From a virus, in IMG/VR virus record IMGVR_UViG_3300032516_000039, positions 1-51,190 of that record: 51,190 nt of DNA; one strand, written 5' to 3'. The position numbers were made by a program, and so were the translations under genes. Of this stretch, positions 31,592 through 40,937 are shown in pieces. Position 1 is the stretch's first letter. Every line of letters starts with the position of its first letter. Under the pieces are notes generated by a model. That model saw only the letters and a list, made by a program, of their open reading frames with translations. It did not search any database and was not told where the DNA came from.

Positions 31592-32095
31592 ATGACAAAA
31601 CGAGACAATACTTATCAAAATTCAAAAGTTGCTTTACCTCAGGGCGGGGACAGATTAACGATAGACTCTGATGGATATCTGGATTTTTACAGCACTGAAG
31701 TTGCAGGATCATTGCTTAAAAAATTTCTGTATACGAATCACATCAAATACAGCGTTCAGACTACGGCGGCTGTGTTATCTGTAGTTAATTTAAGGGTCGG
31801 AGTTAATTTTTTAGCTCCATCTGTAGGCGGTTCTAATATGTCCGCTTGGCTTCCGTCTTGTACTATCGGCGATGAGATAACCGTTATGCTCGGACACGGG
31901 CCACTTGTGGAAAGTGTTTTATCTTTGTACATAAGCACTTCGGGCTGTTCTATTCTGGGTCAGGTGTTCAGAGATGCTTCCGGCGTAAGTCTGCATACTT
32001 CTAATTTATCTACTGGATGGATTAAGTTTAAATGTTTTGTAGACGGGGAATGGGCTATAGTTGCCAGAGCCGGCAGACAAGTCACAGAGCATTAA
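31592..32095 (+). CDS. Hypothetical virion protein (167 aa)
   Basis: AGAGGAG ribosome site. The N-terminus has a short peptide (NSKVALPQGGDRLTIDSDGYLDFY, split at residues 11-34) and a beta-rich C-terminal domain ending WIKFKCFVDGEWAIVARAGR. A similar C-terminal ending (LLCIKDGSWAIKQ) is in the next gene, so these two are related in their C-terminal domains. Possibly a head fibre or decoration pair. Confidence 0.6.
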   Translation: MTKRDNTYQNSKVALPQGGDRLTIDSDGYLDFYSTEVAGSLLKKFLYTNHIKYSVQTTAAVLSVVNLRVGVNFLAPSVGGSNMSAWLPSCTIGDEITVMLGHGPLVESVLSLYISTSGCSILGQVFRDASGVSLHTSNLSTGWIKFKCFVDGEWAIVARAGRQVTEH

Positions 32096-32106
32096 CGGGG
32101 GGATTT

Positions 32107-32850
32107 ATGGCAGATACATCATATGTAGAAAAAGTTTACAGACGACAAGAGGGAGACGTGCTTGTTGTTGCCGATCATGGAGAATTGGTGGTCGAGTCCG
32201 GCGGACTTTTAAGTGTAGAGTCCGGAGGCGAAATCAATGTTGAAACTGGAGGGGCGATAACTTACCAGACCGGAAGTTATTTAAATGTTGAAAGTGGCGG
32301 CGAGATTGATGTCGAGTCCGGCGCACATGTAGACGTAGAATCCGGCGGTGTGGTACATCTTGAAGCGGCTGGAAGTTTACTGAGATTTTTTTCAGCAGAA
32401 GATTACACAGCCACTCAGATATCAGCATTGATGAGGTCGATGACAACTCTGGAATTGACTAACCATTCAACGGCCGCGACTACATTGTCAACGCTTGGAG
32501 GGAGTCAGCCGACTGTAATACCGTCAACAATCGGAATTTTACAGATATCCTGTTCGGCTGGTTTGGTTGCCGGTTCCATGAGATTATTCTCAGGGGTTAC
32601 CGGACAGACTTTAAAGATAAGATTCGTGCCGGACATGGGCGGCGCACACGCGACTATTACAATCTATACATCTATCGGCGGATTTTCCGGAGTTAAAATT
32701 TTCGGATCGGCGAGAGCTGAAATATCAACACTGTTGCTCAAGTGTTCAACCAATTCTCAGGCGTCCGTCGAATTACTATGTATAAAAGATGGTTCTTGGG
32801 CGATTAAACAAAGTTCGGCCACACAAGTAACTGAACAGGCATCGGCATAA
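32107..32850 (+). CDS. Repeat-bearing head/tail fibre protein (VESGG repeats)
   Basis: Start at ATG 32107, just after a GGGGGGA site. 247 residues. Residues about 22-90 contain seven to nine copies of a strand-turn unit like LSVESGGEINVETGG, a left-handed beta-roll/helix pattern, linked to a C-terminal domain shared with the previous gene. Such units form thin trimeric stalks. It could be a head fibre, given its position among head genes. VESGG repeats can vary in number between relatives. Confidence 0.65.
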   Translation: MADTSYVEKVYRRQEGDVLVVADHGELVVESGGLLSVESGGEINVETGGAITYQTGSYLNVESGGEIDVESGAHVDVESGGVVHLEAAGSLLRFFSAEDYTATQISALMRSMTTLELTNHSTAATTLSTLGGSQPTVIPSTIGILQISCSAGLVAGSMRLFSGVTGQTLKIRFVPDMGGAHATITIYTSIGGFSGVKIFGSARAEISTLLLKCSTNSQASVELLCIKDGSWAIKQSSATQVTEQASA

Positions 32851-32859
32851 GGAGAGATT

Positions 32860-33084
32860 ATGAAGATTAAAATGTTGAAGACTCAAAGGGGATCGGTAGA
32901 CGGTATCCATTCACAGTTTTATGAAATAGGCAATGAATATGAATTATCTGGAAAACTTTTAAAGATATTTCTGGATAATAAATGGGCTTCGGAAGTTGTT
33001 GAAGTGAAAGCTCAGTCAGTGCCGGAAAACAAAATGGAATACGCACCGGTTGAAAACAAAAAAGAAAAGAGGGACAAGAAGTGA
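32860..33084 (+). CDS. Small hypothetical head-region protein (74 aa)
   Basis: AAGGAGAG ribosome site. Begins KIKMLKTQRGS and contains YEIGNEYELSGKLLKIFLDN, as in small proteins near head-tail connectors of HK97-like phages; a Lys/Glu-rich tail ends the protein. It overlaps the connector gene by 4 bp. Confidence 0.55.
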   Translation: MKIKMLKTQRGSVDGIHSQFYEIGNEYELSGKLLKIFLDNKWASEVVEVKAQSVPENKMEYAPVENKKEKRDKK

Positions 33085-33674
33085 TCAACGAAAAATCATC
33101 GCCTGATAATCGCGTCTGGAAAGTTACAACTCATCCAGCTACAGAGCCTATAACTTTACAAGAGTTGAAGGACTTTGCGAGAATTGACGGCACGGATGAG
33201 GACACACTTCTTAATAGTTTTATAGAGTCGGCGAGACGGGCTTGTGAAAATTATCTGGGGCGCGCTCTGATTGAGCAAACGATAACCATGAAAATGGATT
33301 TATGGCCGAGAATAATAATTGAACTTCCCCGTCCGCCGCTCATCTCTATAACGGCGGTCGAGACGCTTGATGAGAGCGATGTAGCGACAGTTTACGCAAG
33401 TAGTAATTATTTTATCATTACAACAAGCGAGCCGGGAAGTCTGGTTATAAAAATTGGCGCAAGTATGCCAAACAATACAGCGAGAAATTACGGCGGATAT
33501 CAGATACGTTATAAAGCCGGTTACGGGTCGTCAAAAACTGACGTTCCATCGGCGATAAGAGACGGGATTAAACTATGGGCTACTGATATTTATGAAAACA
33601 GATTTGTGCGGGACGAGCCGCCCCCGGAAGCGATGAGTTTATTATATCCTTATAGAGTCTTGAGGGCTGACTAA
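33081..33674 (+). CDS. Head-tail connector protein (gp6-like)
   Basis: GTG start in a GTGA overlap. 197 residues: ITLQELKDFARIDGTDEDTLL and FIESARRACENYLGRALI (about 24-70) are the helical landmark of HK97 gp6/SPP1 gp15 adaptors, and VPSAIRDGIKLWATDIYENR near the C-terminus matches as well. It forms the ring beneath the portal. Length is typical. Confidence 0.85.
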   Translation: MINEKSSPDNRVWKVTTHPATEPITLQELKDFARIDGTDEDTLLNSFIESARRACENYLGRALIEQTITMKMDLWPRIIIELPRPPLISITAVETLDESDVATVYASSNYFIITTSEPGSLVIKIGASMPNNTARNYGGYQIRYKAGYGSSKTDVPSAIRDGIKLWATDIYENRFVRDEPPPEAMSLLYPYRVLRAD

Positions 33675-34121
33675 ATGTGGATGACTCCTAAATTAGGACG
33701 GCGGATACAAATTCAGAAAGCCGTACAGACCGAAAACACGGACGGGGGATTTGATATTACTTATGAAACTTTGATAACCGTCTGGGCAGGAGTTGCGCCG
33801 GCAAAAACAGGACTCAATAAATACATCGAAGCTATAAGAGGAGAGACAACATCAGCAACAGAGACACACGAATTTATCGTAAGACAGACGGCGGTATGGA
33901 ATCTCGGGAAGGAATATACAAGCGCGTTCTCATCAGCGTTTAAAAATATGGGCGATATCGCGCCGATTAAAAGTGATATGTTTATTTTCATGGAAGAAGG
34001 GTCAACAGTGAAGGGCAGATTATTTCAAGTGACCTCATTGATGAGAGACGAAGAGCGCGGGGAATATTTTAAATTTAGATGTCGAGAAATTGAAGAACAC
34101 GGGACTGGATGGCCTTCGTAA
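33675..34121 (+). CDS. Head-tail joining protein (gp16/FII-like stopper)
   Basis: 148 residues. RRIQIQKAVQTENTDGGFDITYE near the start and TVWAGVAPAKT are characteristic for the phage head-tail joining (SPP1 gp16-like) family, then HEFIVRQT and FQVTSLMRDEERGEYFKF complete the beta barrel. It seals the channel after packaging. It starts on the base following the connector stop. Confidence 0.85.
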   Translation: MWMTPKLGRRIQIQKAVQTENTDGGFDITYETLITVWAGVAPAKTGLNKYIEAIRGETTSATETHEFIVRQTAVWNLGKEYTSAFSSAFKNMGDIAPIKSDMFIFMEEGSTVKGRLFQVTSLMRDEERGEYFKFRCREIEEHGTGWPS

Positions 34122-34600
34122 TGATTGAAACAAAATACATAAAGGCGACATCGGACAAACTCAAAAAGCTCGGAGATAATCTTTACACTCAGGGTTTTAA
34201 GATACCCGGACAAGTCAATCGGACGCTGTTCACTCATGGAAATCACATGAGAAACGCGATAGTGTCCGCCATGAAAAATACACAGAGGGCGACATGGTTT
34301 TATAAAGTGACGAAGGCGGGCAAGACACATAAACCGTCCGCGCCTGGGTATCCACCCGCTATAAACACCGGCGAACTTTCACGCAGTTATAATTTTGATG
34401 TGGGAAACATGGAACTTGAAATCGGGTCAAGAGCTAAATATTCAAAATTTCTCGAAGATGGAACGATAAACATGGAAGCGCGTCCGGTTCTTGATCCGAC
34501 GGTCGAGGCGTACAAAGACGGGATATTTGAAGACCTCGGAAAAATAGCGCAGGATATTACAGCGGAATCTTTTAGAAATTCAGGGATTACAAAACGATGA
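34121..34600 (+). CDS. HK97 gp10-like tail completion protein
   Basis: ATG 34121 overlaps the previous TAA by one base and is preferred over ATG 34109, which would extend the overlap by 12 bp. The 159-residue product has TLFTHGNHMRNAIVSAM, GYPPAINTGELSRSYNF and YSKFLEDGT, typical for the gp10/HK97-type tail component family. Acts in tail completion or joining. Confidence 0.75.
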   Translation: MIETKYIKATSDKLKKLGDNLYTQGFKIPGQVNRTLFTHGNHMRNAIVSAMKNTQRATWFYKVTKAGKTHKPSAPGYPPAINTGELSRSYNFDVGNMELEIGSRAKYSKFLEDGTINMEARPVLDPTVEAYKDGIFEDLGKIAQDITAESFRNSGITKR

Positions 34601-35298
34601 GAATATCTCCGATAGTGATAAGATTAAGAACTGCAATAACTGATTATGTAATTGCAGGCGCGGCGGAATTGGATGTTGCAATACGTAATGTCCTGAAAAA
34701 AGATTGCATGTTTGTTGTGCCGATATCGGAGTCTTGTGCTGATAATCAGAAAGACTCTGGTATAGATCAGAAGATTATAGAGCGGTTTGCGGTGGTTGTC
34801 GCTCTGGCAAACGATGTAAGCGACAAAGAAAAAACCGGCGTACTTGCTTATGATAAGTTGCACGAAATAAGATCAAGATTATTCAGGGCTTTTCTCGGTT
34901 ACGAAATTAACGGTGCGGAAAGCAATATCTATTATAAGGGCGCGACCTTGTGGGGAATTAACGCCGCGTATCTTTGGTATCAATATGATTTTGAAATTAC
35001 AACACGGATTATTCAGTATGACGGATATAATGATGTGGCAGGCGCGAACGATGCGATTGAAGGACAGATAAGAAATCTACAGCAAAGATCGACGATTGAT
35101 GATTTGAATACTATTTACAGTCAATTCTTATTATGGCCGGACGCTGACCTTCCGTGGACTGGTGATATTCCGATTGATACGAGCTTACCGGACATGAGTA
35201 CGTTTATTGATTTTACAGACGATCCAGCGGCGGGAGCATTTGACAGAAGTTTCGGCGAAGAGTTTGATTTTTATAAAATTTTAAACAGAAGAATATAA
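34597..35298 (+). CDS. Tail terminator-like protein (Mu gp37 family)
   Basis: 233 residues. The first 145 resemble the gp37-like tail-completion proteins of Mu-type phages (RFAVVVALANDVSDKEKTG; YDKLHEIRSRLFRAFLGY; WGINAAYLWYQYDFEI). The C-terminal 80 residues are an acidic extension with no recognised family. It overlaps the previous gene by 4 bp. Confidence 0.7.
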   Translation: MRISPIVIRLRTAITDYVIAGAAELDVAIRNVLKKDCMFVVPISESCADNQKDSGIDQKIIERFAVVVALANDVSDKEKTGVLAYDKLHEIRSRLFRAFLGYEINGAESNIYYKGATLWGINAAYLWYQYDFEITTRIIQYDGYNDVAGANDAIEGQIRNLQQRSTIDDLNTIYSQFLLWPDADLPWTGDIPIDTSLPDMSTFIDFTDDPAAGAFDRSFGEEFDFYKILNRRI

Positions 35299-35312
35299 TA
35301 GGAGGTGGCGAT

Positions 35313-35540
35313 ATGGATGAGGCTTACAGATTCGTTAAACCGTTAAAAGGTTTGATTGTACGAGATCCGACAAGCAAGGCGATAACTCCAGAGGGCGGAA
35401 CCACGGTCCCTTGGATAGGGCCGGAGGGCCGATACTGGAGACGCAGGCTTAAAGAGGGATCGATTACAATCGAAGAACAACCAATAACGGAAGTTAAAGA
35501 AGAAGTCAAACCAATCTACAAAAAATATACTAAGGAATAG
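35313..35540 (+). CDS. DUF2635 protein
   Basis: 75 residues: FVKPLKGLIVRDPTSKAI then EGRYWRRRLKEGSI is the DUF2635 pattern found between gp37-type and sheath genes in Mu-like phages. Role unknown. Ribosome site AGGAGGTGG. The C-terminal 20 residues are acidic and basic, unlike the family core. Confidence 0.8.
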   Translation: MDEAYRFVKPLKGLIVRDPTSKAITPEGGTTVPWIGPEGRYWRRRLKEGSITIEEQPITEVKEEVKPIYKKYTKE

Positions 35541-35552
35541 AGGAGGATAACA

Positions 35553-37049
35553 ATGATAACTTTTAACAATATACCGGCCACAATAAGAACGCCGGGGGTT
35601 TTTACAGAGATTGATAACAGCCGCGCTTTAAAAGGCCTGGTCGCAAATCCGCACAAGGTTTTAATAATCGGAGAGAAAAAATCAGACGGCACGGCTTCAG
35701 TCGAGACGATTAAACAGATAACCTCGAAAAATTTAGCAGATGGATATTTTGGGGTTGGTTCTATCTTATCCCGTATGTGTGCCGTTTTTAAAGATAACAA
35801 TCCGAATACGGAACTTCATGCAATCGCACTTTCAAAAACCGGCGGAACAAAAGCAGAAGGGATGATTAAGTTTGATTCGGGTCTTTCAGCTACAGCAAAT
35901 ACAACTTATTATCTGATAATCAACGGTAAGAAAGTAACGACTACACTCAATTCAGCATGGAGCATTGTTGACGTATGCTCTGCAATCGTGGCGAACGTAA
36001 ACGCAGATTCTACTTTGCCGATTCATGCTTCCGTATCTGCGAGCGCGGCGGGCAGTCAGCATATCTGTATGGTCGCGACTCAGAGCGGAACACTTGGAAA
36101 CTATATTGACATCAGAGGAAATTATTATACAGGGGAGAGCAATCCTGCGGGCTGGTCGATTCTCGGAATTTCTTACACTGCATTAACGGGCGGGGCAACT
36201 GATCCATCGCTTAACGATGCTTGGGCGATTATAGATAATGAGCAGTATCATTATATAATCCAGCCTTACTGGGATGCAACAAATTTGACAAGCATAGAAG
36301 GCGAACTTGCTGACAGATTTAAGCCTCTTGAAGATATGCAAGGCCATGGATTCTGCGGATATCGCGGAGTGCAGGCAAGCTGTTCAACTTTGGGAAATAC
36401 CCGAAACAGTCCGCACAATACAATCATCGGAGCTTACGGATCACCGACATCCCCGATAGAGTGGGCGGCGGCACTGGGCGCGGTTGCGGCGTGGAATTTA
36501 AACAACGATCCGGCCCGGCCTTTACATACTCTGACTTTGAAAGGCGTATTGCCTCCGATTGTCGATGCAAGATTCACACGTTCGGAAAGGGACATATTAC
36601 TTTATGACGGTATATCAACTTTCATTGTCGACTCGGGCGGGAATGTTCAGCTTGAAAGGGTCATTACGACTTATCAGAAAAACTCTTTTAACACTGCCGA
36701 TCCTTCGTATCTTGATATTCAGACTCTGGCAACTCTGGGAGAAATCAGATATCAGTACAAGACAAGAATGTTGAACAGATTTATCCAGCCGCGTTTTAAA
36801 CTGGCCTCGGATACTTTCCCCGTACAGCCTGGGTCTTATGTGGTGACTCCGAAGGTAGTAAAACAGGAAATCATATCTCTGTTTTATCTGTTACAAGATC
36901 GCGGATTGATTGAGAACATTCAAGACTTTGTTGACAATCTTGTTGTCGAGAGAAATTCGACTGATGTAAATCGGATCGATGTGCTATTGCCGCCGGATTT
37001 AATTAATCAATTCGTAGTGATGGCCTCGCTCATGCAGTTTGTGTTATAG
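35553..37049 (+). CDS. Tail sheath protein (Mu gpL-like)
   Basis: 498 residues. IRTPGVFTEIDNSRAL near the start, LIIGEKKSDGTAS, the conserved GGATDPSLNDAW, RGVQASCSTLGNTRNSPH and C-terminal LDIQTLATLGEIRYQYKTRM split and RFIQPRFKLA, with FVDNLVVERNSTDVNRID at the end, match contractile tail sheath proteins of the Mu family. It proves a contractile tail. AGGAGG ribosome site. Confidence 0.93.
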   Translation: MITFNNIPATIRTPGVFTEIDNSRALKGLVANPHKVLIIGEKKSDGTASVETIKQITSKNLADGYFGVGSILSRMCAVFKDNNPNTELHAIALSKTGGTKAEGMIKFDSGLSATANTTYYLIINGKKVTTTLNSAWSIVDVCSAIVANVNADSTLPIHASVSASAAGSQHICMVATQSGTLGNYIDIRGNYYTGESNPAGWSILGISYTALTGGATDPSLNDAWAIIDNEQYHYIIQPYWDATNLTSIEGELADRFKPLEDMQGHGFCGYRGVQASCSTLGNTRNSPHNTIIGAYGSPTSPIEWAAALGAVAAWNLNNDPARPLHTLTLKGVLPPIVDARFTRSERDILLYDGISTFIVDSGGNVQLERVITTYQKNSFNTADPSYLDIQTLATLGEIRYQYKTRMLNRFIQPRFKLASDTFPVQPGSYVVTPKVVKQEIISLFYLLQDRGLIENIQDFVDNLVVERNSTDVNRIDVLLPPDLINQFVVMASLMQFVL

Positions 37050-37082
37050 TTTCAAATAGATTATTTTAAGGAGGATTTTTAA

Positions 37083-37481
37083 ATGGCAAGAATTACAGGC
37101 AGAATAGAATTAACCGTCAACGGAAATCTCATGTTAACGAAAAGCGGATCGACGACAATCAATGGACTCGGATTGTCAGGTATGCCAAACTATGAACTCA
37201 AAGAGGTCATGGGTGATACCGGCATACAGGGCTTTGTCGAAGATCCAATCCCGGCCACGTGTGAATTTAACATCACCGACAGAGACGATGTGAAGATTGA
37301 TACGATTGCCGCGATTCGGGAAAACGGCACTATCGTGGTCAGCGCGGCGGGCGGTGGGAAGGTTTACACTTTATCCGGTGCGACTTGTAAGCGTAATATC
37401 AAGTTGACCTCGGGTGAAGGGGAAACTGCGGTAACGTTCATCGGCAACTACTGGGTTGAAACTACAGCGAGTGTAGCTTGA
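37083..37481 (+). CDS. Tail tube protein (Mu gpM-like)
   Basis: 132 residues: ITGRIELTVNGNLMLTKSG, then GLSGMPNYELKEVMG and CEFNITDRDDVKID fit the Mu-type tail tube family. Hexamer rings form the inner tube within the sheath. Ribosome site AAGGAGG. Direct successor of the sheath gene as in Mu. Confidence 0.88.
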   Translation: MARITGRIELTVNGNLMLTKSGSTTINGLGLSGMPNYELKEVMGDTGIQGFVEDPIPATCEFNITDRDDVKIDTIAAIRENGTIVVSAAGGGKVYTLSGATCKRNIKLTSGEGETAVTFIGNYWVETTASVA

Positions 37482-37786
37482 TGGAAAGTAAAACTGTAAA
37501 ATTAAATTTTCCGATCAAGATAAAAAAAGACGGTGCTGATGTTGAATGTAAAGAGCTGACTTTTTCACGGTTCAAGACAAAGCATTTAAAATTACTGCCG
37601 TCTGATTTTGTCGGTAAAGCGAAGGACGGAGTTGTCGAGCCTGCCGGACTTTTGCCGCTCATCGCAGGGCTGGCAGGGCTGGACATTAAGGAAGCCGAAG
37701 AGATCGACATGAGTGATTTTGTTTTAATCATGGAGGAGATACAAGATTTTTTCGGCGGGTTCCTGATGGGGACTGGAAAGAAATAG
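37481..37786 (+). CDS. Tail assembly chaperone, short form (Mu gp41-like)
   Basis: 101 residues from ATG 37481 (1-bp overlap with the tube gene). KLNFPIKIKKDGADVECKEL, FSRFKTKHLKLLPSDF and LPLIAGLAGLDIKEAEEID match Mu gp41/TAC proteins that coat the tape measure during assembly. The stop at 37784-37786 lies within an open -1 frame (see next entry). Confidence 0.82.
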   Translation: MESKTVKLNFPIKIKKDGADVECKELTFSRFKTKHLKLLPSDFVGKAKDGVVEPAGLLPLIAGLAGLDIKEAEEIDMSDFVLIMEEIQDFFGGFLMGTGKK

Positions 37787-37908
37787 TATGGACGGTTACA
37801 TACAAATTCAATTTTAACTCTCAGGAAGTAATGGAAATGACTCTCGATGAATTGAATTTCTGGGTCGAGGGCAGTCACTGGATATCGGAAATTGAGAAAG
37901 GGACGTAA
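37777..37908 (+). CDS. Frameshifted extension of the tail assembly chaperone (gp42-like)
   Basis: The -1 frame relative to the chaperone is open through the stop and on to TAA 37906-37908, about 43 codons, ending LDELNFWVEGSHWISEIEKG. GGA AAG AAA at 37775-37783 directly before the 0-frame stop resembles the lambda slippery run (GGGAAAG). A short and a frameshifted long chaperone are the rule in phage tail genes between tube and tape measure. An internal ATG at 37831 gives a 25-residue alternative. Tape measure ATG overlaps the stop. Confidence 0.7.
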   Translation, partial: KEIVWTVTYKFNFNSQEVMEMTLDELNFWVEGSHWISEIEKGT

Positions 37909-39566
37909 TGGCAGACAATTACATAATATCAACGATATTTAAAATCATCGACGAGGCTACTGATCCGGTCAGAAAAATAGGCCGGTCGCTCGGCGGTCTG
38001 TCCGAAGGCATGAGTAAAATGTCCTCAAAGTTGGCCGCGTCCGGAAAGAAGATGCAGACTTTCGGGAAAGATATGTCCGGCGTAGGAACTGACTTGTCGA
38101 TGAAATTAACCGCGCCGTTCTTGCTGATTGGCGGGTACTCATTGAAAGCCGCGTCTGATATGGAATCGCTGACAACCTCTTTTGAGACTATGATGGGCAG
38201 TGCGGAAGGCGCGAAGAACATGATGGAAGAGCTTGTCAAGTTTGCGAACGCCACGCCTTACGAACTTGATGAGGTAGCGAACGCGGCGCGATCTTTAATG
38301 GCGGCGGGTGTAGGGCCGGAAGAGATTACTAAAAAATTGACATTGCTTGGCGATATCGCGTCAACTGCCAAAATACCGCTCGATGAGCTTGTCAGAGTTT
38401 ACGACAAGATGAAAAATAAGGGGAAGGCAAGTCTTGAGGAGTTAAATCCGATTGCTGAAAAGGGCATACCCATATTTCAGGCACTCGCTGACACGATGGG
38501 CGTTACTAAAGATCAGGTTTTCGATATGGCAAGCAAGGGCCGGATAAGTTTTCAACTGGTCGAGGCCGAACTCGAAAAGATGACAGAGAAAGGCGGGCGG
38601 TATTTTCAAGGGATGTTAAAACAGTCAAAGACTTTCGCGGGCGCGATGTCAAATTTTAAAGGCGTGATTGACGCAACTGCGGTATCATTCGGAACTTTTT
38701 TAATGAATGAAATGGGACTGAAAGACGGGCTGGTGTCGCTGACTATATGGCTTGATGAAGCAAGAGTAAGTTTTCAGAGGTGGATAAAAATTCATCCGAC
38801 ATTATTTAAATGGTTAGTAATTGTGGCCGGTGCTATCGCAACAATAGGCCCGTTACTTTTGATGCTGGGTTCCTCAATCGGCATGGTCGGAATGGCCATA
38901 ACCGGACTTGGAAAAGCATTCTCTGTAATTGGTTCATTAACAATGAAGGGAACTTCGATGGCATTGTTAAAAATTGTAATAATCGCGGCGGCGATCTTGG
39001 CTATAATGTATCTGGTAAAAAAAGCGTTCGATGCAATTGATAACATGAAATTGAAAAGCATAAACGATAGATTATCGGATATGAAAAAAGCGATTAAATT
39101 TAATGAAGTTGAATTAAAATTAGCAGAAGGCGCAGGGGATAAAGATAAGGTTTCAAGTCTACAGCAAAAAATAAATCAATTGATGAGAATGCAAGTAGAC
39201 ATCGAAAAAGAAAAAAGAGAACTGACCGGAGATGAAAACGAAGGCGAAAAAAATATAATAGAAAAGATAAAAGATAAAACTGATAAAATAAAAGAGATGT
39301 TTCAAACTGCCGAATCTGGAAGCGGAAAAGCTAAAGAAGATTTATATACCGATAGCGCGGTTTATAAAGCTAATCAGAATATTGCGTCCGAACAATTGAA
39401 GGCTTCGGTATCTAACGGAAGCAAGTCAGAGGTTCATATAGTTTTGGAATTACCGGACGGGGTCAAGGCGATTGCTAAAAATAAAAAGACTGATAGAAAT
39501 ACAAACTTGATATTTGATATGAATTATAACGCCGGATATTTGAATCCGGGATTGGCAGGCGGCTGA
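37908..39566 (+). CDS. Tape measure protein
   Basis: 552 residues. Helical N-terminus (FKIIDEATDPVRKIGRSLGG), TMP-domain region (SLKAASDMESLTTSFETMMG; NATPYELDEVANAARSLMAAG; DMASKGRISFQLVEAE), two long hydrophobic stretches (WLVIVAGAIATIGPLLLMLG; ALLKIVIIAAAILAIMYLV) and a C-terminal coiled coil. It sets tail length; 552 residues imply a short tail, roughly 80 nm by the usual 1.5 Angstrom per residue relation. Confidence 0.9.
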   Translation: MADNYIISTIFKIIDEATDPVRKIGRSLGGLSEGMSKMSSKLAASGKKMQTFGKDMSGVGTDLSMKLTAPFLLIGGYSLKAASDMESLTTSFETMMGSAEGAKNMMEELVKFANATPYELDEVANAARSLMAAGVGPEEITKKLTLLGDIASTAKIPLDELVRVYDKMKNKGKASLEELNPIAEKGIPIFQALADTMGVTKDQVFDMASKGRISFQLVEAELEKMTEKGGRYFQGMLKQSKTFAGAMSNFKGVIDATAVSFGTFLMNEMGLKDGLVSLTIWLDEARVSFQRWIKIHPTLFKWLVIVAGAIATIGPLLLMLGSSIGMVGMAITGLGKAFSVIGSLTMKGTSMALLKIVIIAAAILAIMYLVKKAFDAIDNMKLKSINDRLSDMKKAIKFNEVELKLAEGAGDKDKVSSLQQKINQLMRMQVDIEKEKRELTGDENEGEKNIIEKIKDKTDKIKEMFQTAESGSGKAKEDLYTDSAVYKANQNIASEQLKASVSNGSKSEVHIVLELPDGVKAIAKNKKTDRNTNLIFDMNYNAGYLNPGLAGG

Positions 39567-40936
39567 TGTGGCGCGATAAATTAACATGGACATCGGGAAA
39601 TTACGGCAAGGCTTCTTTTAGAGGTGCGCCTTTCTTTGTCGCCAATGCAGAGACTGGAGTTGGTCGCAGGACGGAGGTTCACGTTTACCCAGATACGAAG
39701 GCCGGAATCAATAAGGATTATGTATGGGCAGAAGACCTCGGCGCGGAAGCTGACGAGTTTGTTGTCGAAGGTTTTGTTATTCAGAATTTAGACAACGGCT
39801 TTGACCATTTCCCCGAACGTGACAAACTTATAAAAGCATTAAAAACTTATACCGATGTAAAAAAAAGAAATGTCGGAATTTTGGTTCATCCTTTTTATGG
39901 AAAATTGGAAGTCTCTCTTGTCGGAAAAGCAAAGATAACAGAAAGCCTTACAAAAGACGGCGGGATTGCCCGCTTTCAAATGACCTTCGTGCAATACAAT
40001 AAACCAATTTCTAAACAGCAAGTACCGGATCCGGACGCGGTTGTCGATCAATCAGCACTTGATGCAATCAATGATGCGCTTGATAGCTTTACGGCACTGA
40101 TGAGAACTGGCGGAAATTATTTATCAACTTTGACAAGTCGTATCTCCAGTGTTATGAATAAAATGCAGACGGCCATAAGCGCGGTCACGGGCGCGGTCGC
40201 AAGCACGATAAACACGGCTTTAAATTTGGTATCTTCTTCAATAGCCTTGATCGATTCTGTTTTAAACGCGCCTTGCGATTTGGCAAATTTGATTTTGAAC
40301 GCTTGCGATGCTATTAAGCAAATACCTGGCATGGCCGGAGATGTCATTCAAGGCGGTATCGTGGGCGGTTGTAGCGGTATCACAAGAGGCAATCAGACCG
40401 TACTTGACGGGGTTATAGTCCCTGAAGAGATTGGAACTTCGGCGTCAAGAAATTTAGCACTGCAAAGTAATTACACGGATGCGAGCTTCGGGCAGATATC
40501 CGCAGAGCAGGCGGATAATTTAACGCTTGTTAATAACATGGCACAGACGGCGATGATCGGAAACGCTTGTATGATATCTATCAGGACGGACTTTTCAAGT
40601 CAGGATCAAATGCTTTTAACACTTGCGGAAGTAACGGCCGCGCTCGATAGTTTGATTGATAGACTCGGCGCGCAAAATGACAACGTATCTGATGAGACAT
40701 TATTCCAGTCTATCCAGAAATTAAGGGCGGATTACATAACATCAATGATGAATAAGTTTTCCAACCTTGCGAAAGAATATGATTATAAGGTTATGCCGGA
40801 TGTAGAATCGACTTTGACGTTGGCTTACAGAAAATATAACGACCTTGATAGGGCGGATGATATCACTTACAGAAATAAATTGAGACATCCCGGGTTCTTA
40901 CCGTCCGGCGATAATGTCAGGTTATTGAGCGAATGA
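39566..40936 (+). CDS. Mu gpN-like baseplate protein (DNA circularisation N-terminal domain)
   Basis: 456 residues. The N-terminus WRDKLTWTSGNYGKASFRG followed by FFVANAETGVGRRTEVHVYP and AEDLGAEADEFVVEGFV is the DNA_circ_N domain of Mu gpN. The middle is helical (ALDSFTALMRTGGNYLSTL). It joins tail tube and hub. ATG overlaps the tape measure stop by one base. Confidence 0.88.
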   Translation: MWRDKLTWTSGNYGKASFRGAPFFVANAETGVGRRTEVHVYPDTKAGINKDYVWAEDLGAEADEFVVEGFVIQNLDNGFDHFPERDKLIKALKTYTDVKKRNVGILVHPFYGKLEVSLVGKAKITESLTKDGGIARFQMTFVQYNKPISKQQVPDPDAVVDQSALDAINDALDSFTALMRTGGNYLSTLTSRISSVMNKMQTAISAVTGAVASTINTALNLVSSSIALIDSVLNAPCDLANLILNACDAIKQIPGMAGDVIQGGIVGGCSGITRGNQTVLDGVIVPEEIGTSASRNLALQSNYTDASFGQISAEQADNLTLVNNMAQTAMIGNACMISIRTDFSSQDQMLLTLAEVTAALDSLIDRLGAQNDNVSDETLFQSIQKLRADYITSMMNKFSNLAKEYDYKVMPDVESTLTLAYRKYNDLDRADDITYRNKLRHPGFLPSGDNVRLLSE

Positions 40937-40937
40937 A

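Noticed and set aside
32107-32850. Diversity-generating retroelement target in repeat genes
   Set aside because: No reverse transcriptase gene or template/variable repeat pair was seen.
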